A stretch of 64,000 bases of DNA, taken from contig CM066033.1 in NCBI GenBank assembly GCA_033557465.1, forward strand, positions 1,243,425,523 through 1,243,489,522, given 5' to 3'. A program made the translations under genes and the position numbers. The notes beneath the pieces were generated by a model. It did not search any database, had not been told where the DNA came from, and worked only from the letters and a program-made list of their open reading frames with translations. Positions 21,596-32,675 of the stretch are shown piece after piece. Source of the DNA: Ichthyophis bannanicus. Lineage: Eukaryota; Chordata; Amphibia; Gymnophiona; Ichthyophiidae. The stretch's first letter is position 1. Every line of letters begins with the position of its first letter.

Positions 21596-23444
21596 ATGGA
21601 AAAACACGCTTCGGGTTTTAAAAAGTGTTCTAAGTGTGGCGGTACCATCTCCATCACCGACACTCACGAGTGGTGCCTCAAATGTTTAGGTCCTGACCAC
21701 TCCATCTCGGAGTGTATTGCCTGTGGGATGATGTCGAAGAGGGGTCGGCAGAACCGAGCTGCTAAGCTTAGCACCCTTTTTCCCTCTGATGCAGCATCAG
21801 TGGCATCGATGTCTTCTAGGGCTTCGTCTTCCTCCCATGGATCTCAGGTAACCAAATATAAATCTGGCCGGTCCTCAGAGGGTAGATCTCCTTCCAAGCA
21901 TCGAGATGCCTCTGGCGTTGCCCTTGAGGGACTTATACCAGCAAAATTGCCCTGGCGGGAGGCTTCGGCTTCCAAAGCACTATCGGGGCTCCAGGATGTT
22001 CTCAAGGCCTCAACCTCAGCAGAACTACTGGTGCCATGCTCTGGGGTACCGGCCACTTCGTCCGGTACCAACACCCAGGCATCGGCAGCGTCAATTGACC
22101 AGAGATTCCTGGCTATTAAGCGCAGTCTGACGGCTCTCCTTGCGGCATCGGTGCCTTCGTGACTGCTTTCAGACAGTTCAACCAGTATCGACACCGGTTC
22201 CGGCACTGATATCGGTACCGGTACTGACGGCATCAACATCGGCGAGTGTGCTTCCAACACCAAGTCATGCTATTTCCTCCGGTATCGACAGGCCAGTACC
22301 GGACTCCTCCGGTACCGACTTCGATCGGTACTGGTATCATGCTTTACAAGAGCACCCGGACAGAAGATATTTTGAATCCTCCGATGACTCTGAGGACTCT
22401 GACAGCTCTGTCGATGCCGGAGTACTTCTCTCTGAGGAGCCTTCTTCTCCTAAATGTAGGATGTCTCCTCCAGAGGATATATCCTTTCAGGATTTCATCA
22501 GGGAGGTGGCTAGAGGTCTTTCCATCACAGTGGCTCCTGAAACAGAGCCCAGATCAAAGGAGTTGGAGATTTTACAATATCCTAAAGCTCCCAAGGAAGT
22601 GGCTACTTTGCCTATTCATGAGATCTTGCATGATCTCATGTTAAGAATGTGGGCAACACCTCTTACCACCTCAACTCATTCCCGTAGGCTGGATACCATG
22701 TATCGAGTGCCTCCTTGTCCTGGTTTTCAAAAAACTCAGTTGCCACACCACTCCATAGTGGTGGAGTCAGCTATGAGAAGGATCAAGAGTGCAAAAAGAC
22801 ATGCATTTAATCCTCCAGGACGTGAATGTAGGACTCTTGATGCCTTTGGGCGTCGAATATTCCAGGCCTCTATGCTTTCTGCCAGGATTAGTTCCTACAT
22901 CTTATATATGGGAATGTTCCTTAAAGAGGTTACAGGAGATCTAGAGCTTATGAGCCCTCTCTTTCCTGATGATAAGAGGCAGGATTATCTTACACTTGTC
23001 AAACATGCCCAGGATGTTTCCAAGTTTGTTAATCGTGCAGCTTTTGACTGCTTTGAGTGCATAAGCAGAACCTCTGCCATTGCCATAGGTGCTCGTAGGA
23101 TTGCCTGGCTCCAGGCATCTGACTTAGAACTCTGGGTACAGGACAAACTGGGGAATATCCCTTGTACAGGCGAAAATCTCTTTGGCAAAAATTGGCAAGA
23201 GAAAGCTAATGAGCTGGATGCTGATAACACCACTTTGGATAGACTATCCAAGGCTACAGCTGATCCTGCAAGGAGAAAATCCTACAGGAAACCATTCTTC
23301 TCTAAAAAGAAGAGGTTTTATCCCTCCTATATCCAGCCGGTGCATTCTGCAGGTCAGTCTGCCCGAAAGGGACACCAGCCCCCAAAGCAAAGGAAACCAA
23401 AGACTGCTAAGCCTCAACCGGCCCGGCAGACTCAGCCTCCATAG
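21596..23444 (+). pseudogene. DIRS Gag-like protein, frameshifted near 22150
   Basis: The first frame (21596-22162) starts MEKHASGFKKCSKCGGTI and has the DIRS Gag Cys/His pattern CSKCGG...DTHEWCLKCLG...H...CIACG in residues 11-45, followed by Ser-rich sequence. A second frame (22140-23444) continues with SSDDSEDSDSS and a long helical core (MLSARISSYILYMGMFLKE, LVKHAQDVSKFVNRAAFDCF), ending in a basic tail (PFFSKKKRFYP). DIRS Gag binds element RNA. The break could be a 1-base indel or a natural frame overlap; the first seems more likely. Confidence 0.8.
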
Positions 23445-23522
23445 GGGCTTTGACTCCCATCTAGAGAACTTGGCCTTCCTGGCCCTGAATGGGCCAGAGC
23501 CTTCCACCATCCCAGGAAGGTT

Positions 23523-25262
23523 GTGTCATTTTGCCCCCAGATGGGGGCAGATAACAGCAGAAGAATGGACTCTTTCCATTGTAAGAGAGGGGTACAAGCT
23601 TCATTTCTTCAACATGCCTCCTCCTGCAGTGGTAAGATAGTTCAATTCTCAGGCTTCTCTCAACACTCAGTGGAGTCAAGAGGTCAGTTTACTTCTTGCC
23701 CATGGGGCAATAGAAGACGTACCCATTTCCCAACAGGGTACAGGGTTTTACTCCCCTTATTTCCTTATTCCAAAGAAAACAGGGGAACACAGACCCATTT
23801 TAGACCTCAGAGAACTGAACAAATTCCTGTTCAAAGAGAAATTCAAGATGATTTCTCTGGGAACTCTGCTGCCATACCTTCAGAGTCAGGATTGGCTTTG
23901 TTCTCTAGATCTCAAGGATGCGTACACTCATGTTCTCATCCAACTCATCGAAGGTTCCTTCATTTTCTTTTTCAAGGAAAGCACTACCAATACAGGGTTC
24001 TTCCTTTTGGCTTGGCCTCAGCACCAAGGGTGTTTACGAAATGCATGGCTGTAGTGGCAGCATTTCATCGCACTCTAGGAATATTTGTCTTCCCCTACTT
24101 AGACGACTGGCTCATTCGAGCCCCATCAGAGTCAGAGGCCAGAATTTCCCTATCTTGCACAATGCGTATCCTTCAGTATTTGGGCCTGGTCATAAACATC
24201 CCAAAATCCAGCCTAACTCCCACTCAGTCTCTAGAGTTCATAGGAGCTATGCTGGATACCAGGAAAGCAAGGGCCTATCTTCCACAGGCCCGTTGCCTTC
24301 GCATTGTGCAGTTAGCCTCCCAGGCAGTGTTAAAGACTCATCTCACTGCTCGGGAAATGTTACAACTACTAGGCCACATGGCATCTACCGTGCACGTGGT
24401 TCCCTATGCTCGCCTCCATATGAGAGCAGCCCAGTGGACTCTATCCACTCAGTGGACTCAGGCATCAGGCTGCCTATCAGACAAAATAGCAAACACAAGT
24501 CGCCTTATTTTGTCTCTACAATAGTGGCAGTCAACCCAAAACCTGTAGGTGGGGTCCCCTTTCCAACAGCCCCCACCCCAGGTCACTCTAACAACAGACG
24601 CCTCACAGGTGGGTTGGGGAGTTCACCTGCAAGACCTCTCTACCCAAGGCACCTGGACTCCACAGGAGACCCACTTACATATCAATCTCCTAGAACTCAG
24701 AGCAATCTTCCTTGCTCTTCGAGTGTTCCATACCCAGCTCAGCTACAAGACAGTCCTAATTCAGACGGACAATCAAGTAGCTATGTTCTATCTGAACAAG
24801 TAGGGAGGAACAGGCTCTCTGTCGCTTTGCAATGAAGCTTTGCGACTATGGGCCCTCGCCAGAGAGCATCAGATTCAGCTCCTTGCGGTGTATCTGCCAG
24901 GCATTCAAAACTCTTAGGCAGACAGACTCAGTCGAGTTCTGCTTCCACACGAATGGTCTCTCCATGCAGACCAGGTAGCAAACATTTTTCAAATTTGGGA
25001 AACTCCAGACATAGGCCTCTTTCCAAGTCCGTTGAATGCCAAACTTCCCCGGTTCTGTTCCAGAATTCCGGCTCAGGGTTCTCAGGCCAGGTATGCTTTC
25101 CTCCTCCATTGGGGTCAGGACTTCCTATATGCCTTTCCACCCATTCCCCTAATTCCTAATTCCCTATTCAAGTTTCAGAGAGACAAAGGCCACATGATTC
25201 TCATAGCTCCACATTGGCCATGGCAGGTGTGGTACCCTCTGCTCCTGCATCTCTCTCAAGTA
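23523..25262 (+). pseudogene. DIRS RT-RNase H, multiple frame breaks
   Basis: RT motifs near 23755-23930 are in one frame (FLIPKKTGEHRPILDLRELN, SLDLKDAYTHV). They then shift to the frame with HYQYRVLPFGLASAPRVFTK and the catalytic FPYLDDWLI near 24095. After stops at 24522 and nearby, RNase H follows at 24549-24803 (TTDASQVGWGVHL, NLLELRAIFLAL, IQTDNQVAMFYL) and ends near 24895 with VYLPGIQN and ADRLSR. LDLKDAY/YLDD and the RNase H acidic positions are present, but no single frame is open. The tail toward 25262 reads APHWPWQVWYPLL. Confidence 0.85.
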
Positions 25263-25493
25263 TGATCAATACCTAATAATATCTGCTTTCATCTCATTTT
25301 TACATGTATATAATTACCCTGTTCAAGGCACCTGCACATGTATATAGTTTACCCTGTTCTCCAAGTTACTTTTTCCTGTTCAATGTAATGACCTGACTTT
25401 TGTTTATTGTCGGATACTGTTTTAGTTTAATGTAAACCGCGCTGATCGCAAATAGTGCGGTATATAAGAAATGCAAATAAATAAAATAAATAA
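25263..25493 (+). mobile_element. L2-type LINE 3' end inserted in DIRS
   Basis: Ends taaaccgcgctgatcgcaaa tagtgcggtatataagaaat then (aaat)n. DIRS coding text stops at LLLHLS on the left and resumes right after. aag flanks both sides, a possible short TSD. Confidence 0.82.
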
Positions 25494-26642
25494 GCTCCAT
25501 CTCTGGAGTTAGGATCTGCTCCAGATCTCCTGTCTCAGGAGGACAGGATGTTGTGGCATCCCAATCCCCACTCTCTGCATCTCAGGGCCTGGTTGCTGAG
25601 AGCCTAGACCTTCATGGTCTTAACCTTTCTCATCAAGTAAGGGATGTCCTTTGTGCTTCCAGGAAACCTTCCACAAGACGTTCTTATGCTTTCAAGTGGA
25701 AAAGGTTTTCCATATAGTGTTCGCAAAAGGGTCTTCACCCCTCTGCGATATCTCTGGAATCATTACTGGAGTATTTCCTTCATTTATCTAAAGCAGGACT
25801 TAAAACTAACTCAGTAAGAGTCCATTTAAGTGCTATTTCAGCTTCTTTAAAGCCTTTCAATGGACAACCTATTTCCTCTCATCCTCTCATAGCGAGATTT
25901 ATGAGGGGCCTTCTTCTAACTAAGCCTCCCATTAGGCCACCTCCAGTGGCATGGGACCTGAATCTGGTTCTTGGGCAGCTCATGAAGCCGCCTTTTGAAC
26001 CTTTAGCTACTACCTTCTTGAAATTCCTTTCCTGGAAAGTTATCTTTCTCATTGCAATCACATCAGCACGTCGCATCAGTGAATTGCAAGCATTAGTTGC
26101 TGATCCTCCTTACACGAGGTTCCATCAAGATAAGGTAGTCCTTAGGACTCATCCACACTTTATGCCAAAGGTGGTCTCACCTTTTCATTTAAACCAGGCA
26201 GTTTACCTGCCTGTATTTTTTCCAAGGCCTCATGCTTCAAATGCAGAAAAGAATCTTCATACTTTGGACTGTAAAAGAGCACTTGCCTTTTACTTACAGA
26301 GGACACAGCAACATAGAAAGTCCTCCCAACTCTGTTGCTTTCGATCCTTCTCATTTGGAACTTCCAGTCTCCAAGAGAACATTGTCCAACTGGATTGCAC
26401 AGTGTATTTCTTTTGCCTATCAGAGTAAGAACCTTTCTCTGGAAAGCCATGTCACAGCTCACAATGTGAGAGCCATGGCAGCCTCAATGGCTCATCTACA
26501 CTCTGTGTCTATTGACGACATCTATCGAGCAGCTACCTGGGCCTCAGTTCATACCTTCACAGCCCATTACTGCTTAGACAAGGACTCCCGCCGGGATGCC
26601 TTGTTTGGTCAGGCTGTTCTACAGCACCTGTTCCATACTTAA
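25494..26642 (+). pseudogene. DIRS tyrosine recombinase, frameshifted
   Basis: N-terminal text is degenerate. From 25901 the catalytic core reads LIAITSARRISELQAL (first catalytic Arg), then the second Arg motif AHNVRAMAASMAH near 26460 and the C-terminal ATWASVHTFTAHY, whose last Tyr is the likely nucleophile. A frame change near 26330-26350 separates the core halves. The enzyme would join circular DIRS DNA to target DNA without a TSD. Confidence 0.82.
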
Positions 26643-26760
26643 TCAACTCCTACCCACCTTTCCCAGTAGGATGCCAGAGATCCATGGGGGGAAGTGGAGC
26701 CCTTTCACAGGGGCACACAACTTCTGGGGTTTCTCCCTGGCATCTGTAGCTAGGGAGTCC

Positions 26761-26860
26761 CCATATGTGAAGGCTATATTCCTGCTTGTTCCTGGAGATA
26801 GCATAGTTACTCACCTGTAACAGGTGATCTCCGGGAACAGCAGGAATTTAGTCTTCACAA
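26761..26860 (+). repeat. DIRS internal complementary region
   Basis: The first half, ccatatgtgaaggctatatt to cctggaga, is the reverse complement of the outer left end (21179-21234). The second half, atagttactcacctgtaaca to tttagtcttcaca, is the reverse complement of the outer right end (27070-27126). The two ends are thus juxtaposed as they would be in the circular intermediate, the hallmark of DIRS. Confidence 0.9.
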
Positions 26861-26938
26861 CTCACCCACCTCCCCTAGGAGTTGTATCTCTCGTCTCTTT
26901 TCTTTCCCTCTCTCTCTCTTTGTCTCAGCTTTAAAACT

Positions 26939-27107
26939 CAACTGGAGAGAGGCAGTTGGGAAAGGCGGGAAGGCAGCACGCAGGCGCTGTGGGATGCTCC
27001 CAAAAGCTTTCTAATTGGACGCTGGGGAGCGTTCCCGCGCAGGCTCCGTCGGTACCGACGATACCCATATGTGAAGACTACATTCCTGCTGTTCCCGGAG
27101 ATCATCT
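26939..27107 (+). repeat. DIRS right terminal inverted repeat
   Basis: aactggagagaggcagttgg through gttcccggagatc, inverse of 21177-21362. The outermost bases continue as atctgttacaggtgagtaac tat to about 27126, matching the internal complementary region. Confidence 0.93.
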
Positions 27108-27126
27108 GTTACAGGTGAGTAACTAT

Positions 27127-27461
27127 ACTTTATCATGTTTTTAATGTCTTTACAACCTGAAGTAGCCAGTATAGGGCAATGAAAATAGGATAAGCCCAAG
27201 GAACACATCAGGCTAAAGAGTCTAATCACCTTCTGTGAAGCACATCTCAGTGACTAATATCAAATCAGTTCCCCCCATTCTATAACAACAGCAATATATT
27301 GTTGAATGGATAAGTATTCAATACCTTTAAACCCAGTGAACTGAATTAACAGGGAAATGAATCACTGGGGCTTTCCCAAGAAGTTGACAGGTAGTTAGTT
27401 ACCTAAGGGAAAAGGGAAAGTGCTTCAGATCCAGAACTGAATTCTTGAGTTAGTTACATAA
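27127..27461. other. Unassigned stretch
   Basis: No gene or repeat recognised between the DIRS right end and the L2 tail. Confidence 0.45.
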
Positions 27462-28030
27462 TTTTATTTATTTATTTATTTTATTTAACACTTATTTCTA
27501 TACCGCTCTTTCCCAAGTATCAAGTGCGGTTTACAAGGAACAGTAAGTTATATGGTATGTTAAAGCGCATACCTAGTCGTATCACATAGAACAGGTGGAA
27601 CTATTTACAAGTAACAATATAACATTTGAACAGTAAAAAGTTAGAACGTATTTACATTATGGGTACTTACAAAATATATCATGGAACAAAATTGTGATGT
27701 ATGAAAATATTGTGTGTTATTTAGTATTGTAGTATGGTTGTTAACCTGTGTCTCTTTGTGTATTCTGATTAGGCAGTGTATTGTAGTGTAGAGAGAATAA
27801 ATGGGTTTTTAGTTTTTTTCTAAATTCCTTTATGTCTGATAGTTGGCGAATGTTGTCAGGCAGATTATTCCATAGGATAGGTGCCGAATGGGAGAAGGCC
27901 CTCTTGTTGGTTTGTTTTCTAGCTTTTGTGTAATCTTTTGGGACTGCTATAGTGTTTGTGTTTCTGCTCCTTTGTGATCGTTTATCTAATTCTACGTTAA
28001 TGAGCGTATTTAGTTCTATCTCCAGTCCCT
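27462..28030 (-). mobile_element. L2-type LINE 3' end with RT C-terminus, minus strand
   Basis: The reverse strand encodes RAFSHSAPILWNNLPDNIRQ LSDIKEFRKKLKT (about 27890-27800), the C-terminal block of L2-type ORF2. It ends with a gcggtatag-type tail and (taaa)n at 27462-27530. 5'-truncated. Confidence 0.78.
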
Positions 28031-29194
28031 GTTAGCCACTCATAGCTCGGCTGGGAAAGATCTCTGCACATGCATCAGATCTAGAAACAAAGAATGCGGA
28101 GGGAAATTTTCAGAAGGTTTCTCACAGGTAAACAGGTCTAAACCCGTGGAAACATGTCTTCTGAAAATTCAAGGCAAGGCCTTTGCTGAGCAGGGTCAGG
28201 ACAATCCCAGCAAAATATGTGCAGGGAGTTTATTGACTATTTATTTAAACACATTTATGAATTGCCTATCACTAGTGCTTTCTGGTGGGGAATTTGTAGC
28301 AGCAAGCTTTGTGGATTATTTTATAGCCACAGACCTCATTAGGTTAGAGATTACCAAACAGAAACTCCCTGGGAAAAATGATCTTGCAGGCCTTAAGTAC
28401 AATGCACATTGTGGGTACAGTGTGAAAATTTCCCAAAGATTGCAATAATAAATGTTAAAACTTATTCTTTATAGATGGTCATTAGTCATTTTTCCTCCTT
28501 GGGGAGCAACAATTTAACAACTGGAAGCTGAGCACCAAAATAATCCAGTTTACATCAGGACAACAGCGTATCGCACAGCTTGGAAATCTAGAAACACAAC
28601 AGTTATGGGAAAAGCTGTCCGTTTTCATCCCAAGGGAAGGATGGTTAAAGGATAGCAACAATTAAAGCTTTTCAACAACTCAGAGAAAGTGCGAGAAATT
28701 TTATTCAAGCGATGTTGATAACTGGCCAAAAGGAATAATGTCGAATAAGCCCAAAGTAAACAAGATTAGGGAAGAGACCGTCCAAGAATTGAATGGTCTG
28801 TTTCTCCCTCCACATTGCTTAAAAGGAGACATCTGTCTGTTATTTCCTGCCCACATGGCTTTGTTCTGCTCTACTGCCAGAGCGCTTTGCGGATGATGTC
28901 ACTTTTCTCTGAAGGGAGCAGATCATCAGGGCCTTTTACTGTCATAATTAATTATCTGTACTCTAGTCTTGGGCCAGAAAAATTCCCATGCTATAGCCCC
29001 CAGAAATACTACTTTCACCAGCTCTGATAGCTTCAGCGTTTTGAAGCTTGGTGGAATTTATTTCTCATCGACACTGACAATAGATTATATGGCCTATAAT
29101 GCAGAGGATGGTGCTACATATTGATTTACAGTTATTGGGATGAGGAGGTGGGTGGTGAAGTGAGGATGCGGACAGCAAGGGTTATTGTTGTTTA
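28031..29194. other. Unassigned stretch
   Basis: One small inverted repeat is visible: gaaattttcagaagg near 28109 and tcttctgaaaattc near 28157. Otherwise no coding, RNA or repeat signal recognised; frames of 70-100 codons lack domain features. Confidence 0.45.
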
Positions 29195-29204
29195 TGTAGG
29201 CCTG

Positions 29205-29700
29205 ATGGGGGGGGTAGGACTGGTAATGGGCTATGGGGGGCTAAGACTGGAAATGGGCTGATGGGGGGGGTTAGGACTGGAGGTGAGCTGATGGGGGGTA
29301 GGACTGGTAATGGGCTATGGGGGGGCTAGGACTGGTAATGGGCTGGGGGGTTGCTAGGACTGGAAATGGGATGAGTGGAAGGGGGACTTGAACTGCAAAT
29401 AGTTGATGGGGACGGGGGCTTGGAATAGAAATGGGCTGAGTGGAGGGGAGCTAGGATTTGACATGAGCTGATGGTGGGGCTAGGAAAGGACCAGAAATGG
29501 GCTGATGGGGGGACTGGGATTGGAAATGAGCTGATGGAGGGACTCGGATAGGACTGGAAATGGATGGGGGAGCTAGGATTGGAAATGGGCTGATGGTGTG
29601 GCTAGGAAAGGATTTGAAATGGGCTGATGGGGGGGCTAGGACTGGAAATGGGCTGATGCGGGGACTAGAAGGGAGCGGATGCTGGGTGGGGCTGGAAATA
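29205..29700 (+). repeat. Minisatellite of hAT copy B
   Basis: Variable units around gggctaggactggaaatggg ctgatgg, like 16140-16850 in copy A but with far fewer repeats. Confidence 0.88.
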
Positions 29701-30721
29701 GAAGGGAGCTGATGTTGGGGGAGGATTAGAATGGGATGGAGCTGGGAGAGTGAAATGGAGAGGGGAAAAATATTTTGTGTAGGAGGGAAGACAAATCTAC
29801 AATTAGTTGGGTATTGGGAGAGTAAGTGGGGATTGAGGATGGAGGGGTAAAATTTGAGTGGATGAAATAGGAATGAGGAAAGAGAAAAAGGAGAAAGATT
29901 AGTATGTTAAAGCAGATGTAGAGAGAGAATGGAAAAAAAACTAGAAGAGAGAAGAAAGGACAAATGGACAGCAGACGATGGAGAGTTAGCAGAAGACATG
30001 AAGAAACCAGAAGAAAGTGGCTGGAGCAATTGCAACTGAAAAAAAAATGCACAAAAGGTAGAAAAATATCTCTTTATTTTGAATTTATTAACTGGAATAT
30101 GTCAGCTCTTGGAAATGTGCATCATTAACGTCTGTGCTTTGTTTAGTACAAGAGGAAATTAATTTATAGTTTTATTTCTACATTGTTGTACATTCCAAGT
30201 TTGGCTTTTGGGGTTCCCAGTTTAATTGTCTTGCTGTTTCTAAATTATGATTCCTTGTTTGGTGATGGTCTATGTTCTGCATGTGTAACTGAGCTGAGGT
30301 ATTCTGTTTATGTAATTCCTATTTGACATTGCCACTTGTTCTCTTTCCCCAGTGGGTCATGTATTGTTATTCTCTGAAATGTATTGGTTTAATATTTGCA
30401 GTGTTGCCTTTTGATAGGTAGAGTATGGTGCTTTGTGAGTCCTGGTAGTGCTGCTATGATACGGCGGGTTTGCTATGGGTTCTAAATGACCATCCAAAAA
30501 AATCACCAAACTACCCCCTGTGAAACTTCTTATAATATTTTTTTGTCAGATGTTACTGGAAAGGGACATATACTGTAATCTATGTCCACCACTCAGTTTC
30601 ATCCTTTTTAATCATTATTCATAAAACTTTAAACGTATAAAATCGCTTCACTACTTAGCTGAATCAAAAAAAATGTGAAGTAGTAGTTCCTAATGTGCCT
30701 GGCGGTTGGCACCGGATTATA

Positions 30722-30931
30722 TCACCAACTATGAAACTTATGTCTTTCTGTCTACGTCTTTTGTCTAATCTGTTCCTTTCTGTTTGAATCATTAATGTTG
30801 ACCCTCTTGAAGACAGCCCCCCCTTTTTTTCTGTCGACTTGATTACTGTCCACCCCTCCCCCCTTTTTGTTAGTCCGCTTTGGCCCGTTGAAAAGCGGGA
30901 TATAAATGTAGCTAAATAAATAAATAAATAC
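30722..30931 (+). mobile_element. Short L2-like/SINE-like insert with (aaat)n tail
   Basis: Absent from copy A, which reads ggattatagtaatgtagaaa at 17650. It ends cgttgaaaagcgggatataa atgtagctaaataaataaa, a LINE/SINE tail. Confidence 0.7.
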
Positions 30932-30994
30932 AGTAATGTAGAAATCTTTTAGTCTTTCTTTATCCATACAGTCATTAAGAGGCATGTTTACTAA

Positions 30995-31122
30995 GGGGCT
31001 TGTTTACAAAGCCACGGTAGCGGTTTCCGATCGTTATCGGAGCCGCAGCCCCATTGAAATCAAGGGGGCCGCGGCTCCGATAACGAGCGGAAACCGCTAA
31101 AGCGGCTTTGTAAACAAGCCCC
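30995..31122. mobile_element. 128-bp Harbinger-like MITE with TAA duplication
   Basis: Arms begin ggggcttgtttacaaagcc and extend at least 50 bp inward, with a small centre near 31050-31065. TAA lies on both sides (30992-30994 and 31123-31125). Copy A at 17709-17725 shows the unoccupied site with a single TAA (gtttactaaaagttag). Three-base TWA duplication plus GGG-type ends fits PIF/Harbinger. Confidence 0.92.
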
Positions 31123-31226
31123 TAAAAGTTAGTGTATGGTAACATTATGCAAATATTTATGCAAATGAGGCCCATTATGCACCGAGTCTCCGCACATGGC
31201 CCCGCACCCCCCTCGGGCCGCCCCTG

Positions 31227-31298
31227 CTTGCTGCATTCAGCACTTTCCCTGCCCAACTTCTTCAACTCTGTCTTCAGCTGTGTGTGTGTCTCTCTCTC
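31227..31298. other. Short unassigned spacer
   Basis: Contains a (tg)n/(tc)n run near 31280-31298. Nothing else recognised. Confidence 0.4.
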
Positions 31299-31440
31299 CT
31301 AAGAACATAAGAAATGCCATACTGGGTCAGACCAAGGTCCATCAAGCCCAGTATCCTGTTTCCAACAGTGGCCAATCTAGGTCACAAGTACCTAACAGTT
31401 TCCCCAAAGGACACAGGTTCCACAATGCTTGTATAGCAAT
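31299..31440 (-). mobile_element. CR1 3' end fragment, minus strand
   Basis: Reads taagaacataagaaatgcca tactgggtcagaccaaggtc, the inverse of the CR1 tail, and breaks off after tccacaatgcttgtat. Confidence 0.9.
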
Positions 31441-32180
31441 CCCCCAGACTTGTAAATAAACAACGCCATCATATAAGAAAAAAATTTTGATAACACCAGT
31501 TCCAATAATGACAAAACAAAATGTTTGGGTAGTAGAAATGGAAGTGTCAAAGAGACAGAAGATACCACCGCAATGCTTCCTGTTGCAGAATGTTTGAATA
31601 TAAAGACATGACATCCAAGGTGACTAAAAACAACTCAGATTCAGGTAAAAACAAGGACTTGTAATGACATCAGAAAATTGGTAATGTCCTTGACAAATGA
31701 TCTAACTTTTGCTGCTGCTGATTGTAAAAAATGGTCACAGAATTTGGACAATTGCTCCAAAATGGACCCACAGCAGGATACTATGGAGCAGCCAGGGAGA
31801 TTTTGAAGAGATTTATGGATCTTCAGTATTGAATACATCACTGGAATTTTAGGATGGTCCAATAACAGAAAAGAATATTCTTTACGTGTGAGCCAGCCAT
31901 CCGCCAGTGCTTGAACATAAAGCTGTGTGATCTCCGATCTTATCTCAGGAGTGGGATCACATCCAAGAGGTCGATAATGCTTAGCATCATCCAAATGGTC
32001 TAACATTCTCTGATGGTATGACGACCATAATTGAATGACGGTGGCACCTCCCTTATCAGCATTGCGAATCACCAATTCAGTATCTGTTGATAATTCCCAT
32101 AATACTCGCCTTTGAGAGCAAGTAAGGTTAGAATATCTATCACATGGTTTATGTTCAGTCTTCTCCAATTTTGACAGTCG
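31441..32180 (-). pseudogene. PLE RT N-terminal region, inverted segment
   Basis: The minus frame at 31641-32186 reads LTCSQRRVLWELSTDTELVI, RNADKGGATV, DGWLTRKEYSFLLLDHPKIP and YSILKIHKS, the upstream RT blocks of Penelope-like elements. Further along (below 31640, another frame) is LVTLDVMSLYSNI, RT motif A. It lies in the opposite orientation to the GIY-YIG segment that follows. Confidence 0.83.
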
Positions 32181-32460
32181 CACCATTCGTCCCTTTAAAA
32201 AACGCCTGTCTGAACATGCGTCTCGATTATGTACTAAAATGTTGTCTGCAGCTATGGTTCATCATAGAATACAGTTTAACAATTCTTTCTCCCAATTCCA
32301 GTGGTGAGTTTTGGACTGGATTCCTCCACCTATTAGAGGTGGTGATCAGGAGGTAGTTTTACAATCACCAAAACAAAGATGGATTTTCACATTAAACTCT
32401 GTTGCTCCTTCTGGTTTCAATCTGGAACTCGATTGGCACAGTCTCTTGTGAATTAAGCCG
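32181..32460 (+). pseudogene. PLE GIY-YIG endonuclease C-terminal part
   Basis: Plus-strand text reads TIRPFKKRLSEHASRLCTK, then after one stop VLDWIPPPIRGGDQEVVLQS and QRWIFTLNSVAPSGFNLELD. This matches the end of the PLE protein at 45290-45530 and the intact one at 61136-61400. The YIG half upstream is missing; the inverted RT segment joins directly. Confidence 0.82.
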
Positions 32461-32605
32461 ATGGGTTAGGCATCTGCATTGTGACCTTTGCCTTCCCATT
32501 GGCTCTCGCAGTAACTAATCAGGTGGTGTAATGCCAGATGCCGGTCTATTTCAAAAATAGGTTCCACTGGAGGAATTTGTCTTTCTATGTTCTTCTGAGC
32601 CGGAT

Positions 32606-32675
32606 GGGGATGTTTGCCTGATGCAGGGTCTTTGGAGTTATGATAGACCTGAAACACAGTGCTGTGTTGTACCCC
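32606..32675 (+). ncRNA. Hammerhead ribozyme relic in PLE 3' region
   Basis: CTGATGC (32618-32624), stem II arms AGGGTC/GACCT, GAAA (32651-32654), stem III ACACAG-tg-CTGTGT and cleavage nucleotide T at 32668. Stem I could form from TGC/GTA plus GGGG/CCCC. The core base expected as A (CTGATGA) is C, which should impair catalysis. Hammerheads are an established component of PLEs. Confidence 0.6.

Larger units (their letters stand above)
21177..27126 (+). mobile_element. DIRS-type tyrosine-recombinase retrotransposon, ~5.9 kb
   Basis: Order: left inverted repeat, Gag, RT, RNase H, tyrosine recombinase, internal complementary region, right inverted repeat. DIRS elements integrate a circular DNA through the recombinase and leave no TSD; none is evident here. 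Several frameshifts and an L2-tail insertion (25263-25493) make it inactive. It lies at the end of a CR1 tail. Confidence 0.92.
29195..31226. mobile_element. hAT family copy B, left end missing, with three secondary inserts
   Basis: From 29205 the minisatellite variant and then the unique right part follow copy A (16140-17829) closely, ending in the same ggccgcccctg at 31226. The hairpin and left terminus are absent and no TSD was found. Relative to copy A it carries inserts at about 30491-30680, 30722-30931 and 30995-31122. Comparison of the two copies gives the pre-insertion sequence for each. Confidence 0.83.
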
